This document shows, piece after piece, positions 63,815 through 64,000 of a stretch of 64,000 nucleotides of DNA. Each line of letters starts with the position of its first letter. The stretch's first letter is position 1. The notes under the pieces were generated by a model. It was not told the DNA's origin. It did not search any database and was given only the letters and a program-made list of their open reading frames with translations. This DNA is from Chelonoidis abingdonii (Eukaryota > Chordata > Testudines > Testudinidae). The DNA lies in NCBI RefSeq assembly GCF_003597395.2, contig NC_133770.1, forward strand, positions 201,937,597-202,001,596, in the 5' to 3' direction. The translations under genes were made by a program, and so were the position numbers.

Positions 63815-64000
63815 ACTTCCTGCACATCATCTGACTCAGCAACCCTCTGCTGTAATAGACCATAACCGCTGGGTTATTGATGTCTTTAAATCACTATTTA
63901 AAGACTTCCAAGTTACAGAGAATCCACCATTTTACTCCAGTGACTTGTGCTCCATACCCAATTGTCTCTGCCAATCTGATCTGGGGGGAGAGGAGGAGAG
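63815..64000 (-). mobile_element. CR1 LINE 3' end, cut by window end
   Basis: The run TCTTTAAATCACTATTTAAA, then AAGTTACAGAGAATCCACCA and CTCTGCCAATCTGATCTGGG is the reverse complement of CR1 3' untranslated sequence of the same general type as at 18420-18785. Confidence 0.65.

Noticed and set aside
62647..64000. The final TMX3 exon within the window
   Set aside because: No frame after 62647 encodes a hydrophobic span followed by an acidic tail with a KKKD-like end.

Overview
The window is vertebrate nuclear DNA and holds most of one host gene, TMX3 (thioredoxin-related transmembrane protein 3, a PDI-family protein of the endoplasmic reticulum), on the + strand. Fifteen coding exons can be read, from the ATG at 1195 to 62646. 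They join in consistent phase into 1,101 nt (367 codons) covering the signal peptide, the catalytic CGHC thioredoxin domain and the following thioredoxin-like domains. The last exon, which in this family carries the membrane span and the ER-retention tail, lies beyond base 64000. A CpG-rich, TATA-less promoter precedes exon 1.

The rest is intron, heavily colonised by mobile elements. The mix suggests a sauropsid reptile, most likely a turtle: CR1 LINE 3' ends, a large Harbinger element with both of its genes, hAT elements with clear 8-bp target duplications, several LTRs, TA-flanked mariner-like elements, a DIRS-like YR retrotransposon and a MIR SINE. The species is an inference from repeat content.

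Layout: 1-269 LTR; 787-1330 promoter and CpG island; exon 1; 1601-2536 hAT; exon 2; intron 2 with two hAT elements, a TA-flanked MITE and a 6.2-kb Harbinger element (7497-13712) interrupted by an assembly gap and about 2.2 kb of foreign-looking sequence; exons 3 and 4; intron 4 with CR1 and a 1.08-kb LTR; exon 5, followed by another LTR and a partial second copy of exon 5; hAT; exon 6; CR1 and half of an inverted pair of TA-type elements; exon 7; a foldback hAT; exon 8; the other half of the pair; exon 9; a 15.5-kb intron with the DIRS-like element, a hAT, an LTR, mariner-like elements and an unexplained antisense ORF; exons 10-13 with a hAT and a CR1; exon 14; an antisense decayed ORF of an unplaced repetitive family (60571-61673); exon 15; a CR1 end at the right edge.

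Most worth checking: a valine where PDI-type domains usually carry a buried acid beside the active site (exon 3); the exon-5 duplication around an LTR; the Harbinger interruption; the foldback hAT; and the unplaced ORF family in intron 14. I saw no clear previously undescribed system. Family assignments come from motif recognition and from the target duplications and terminal repeats visible in the sequence; no database search was run.
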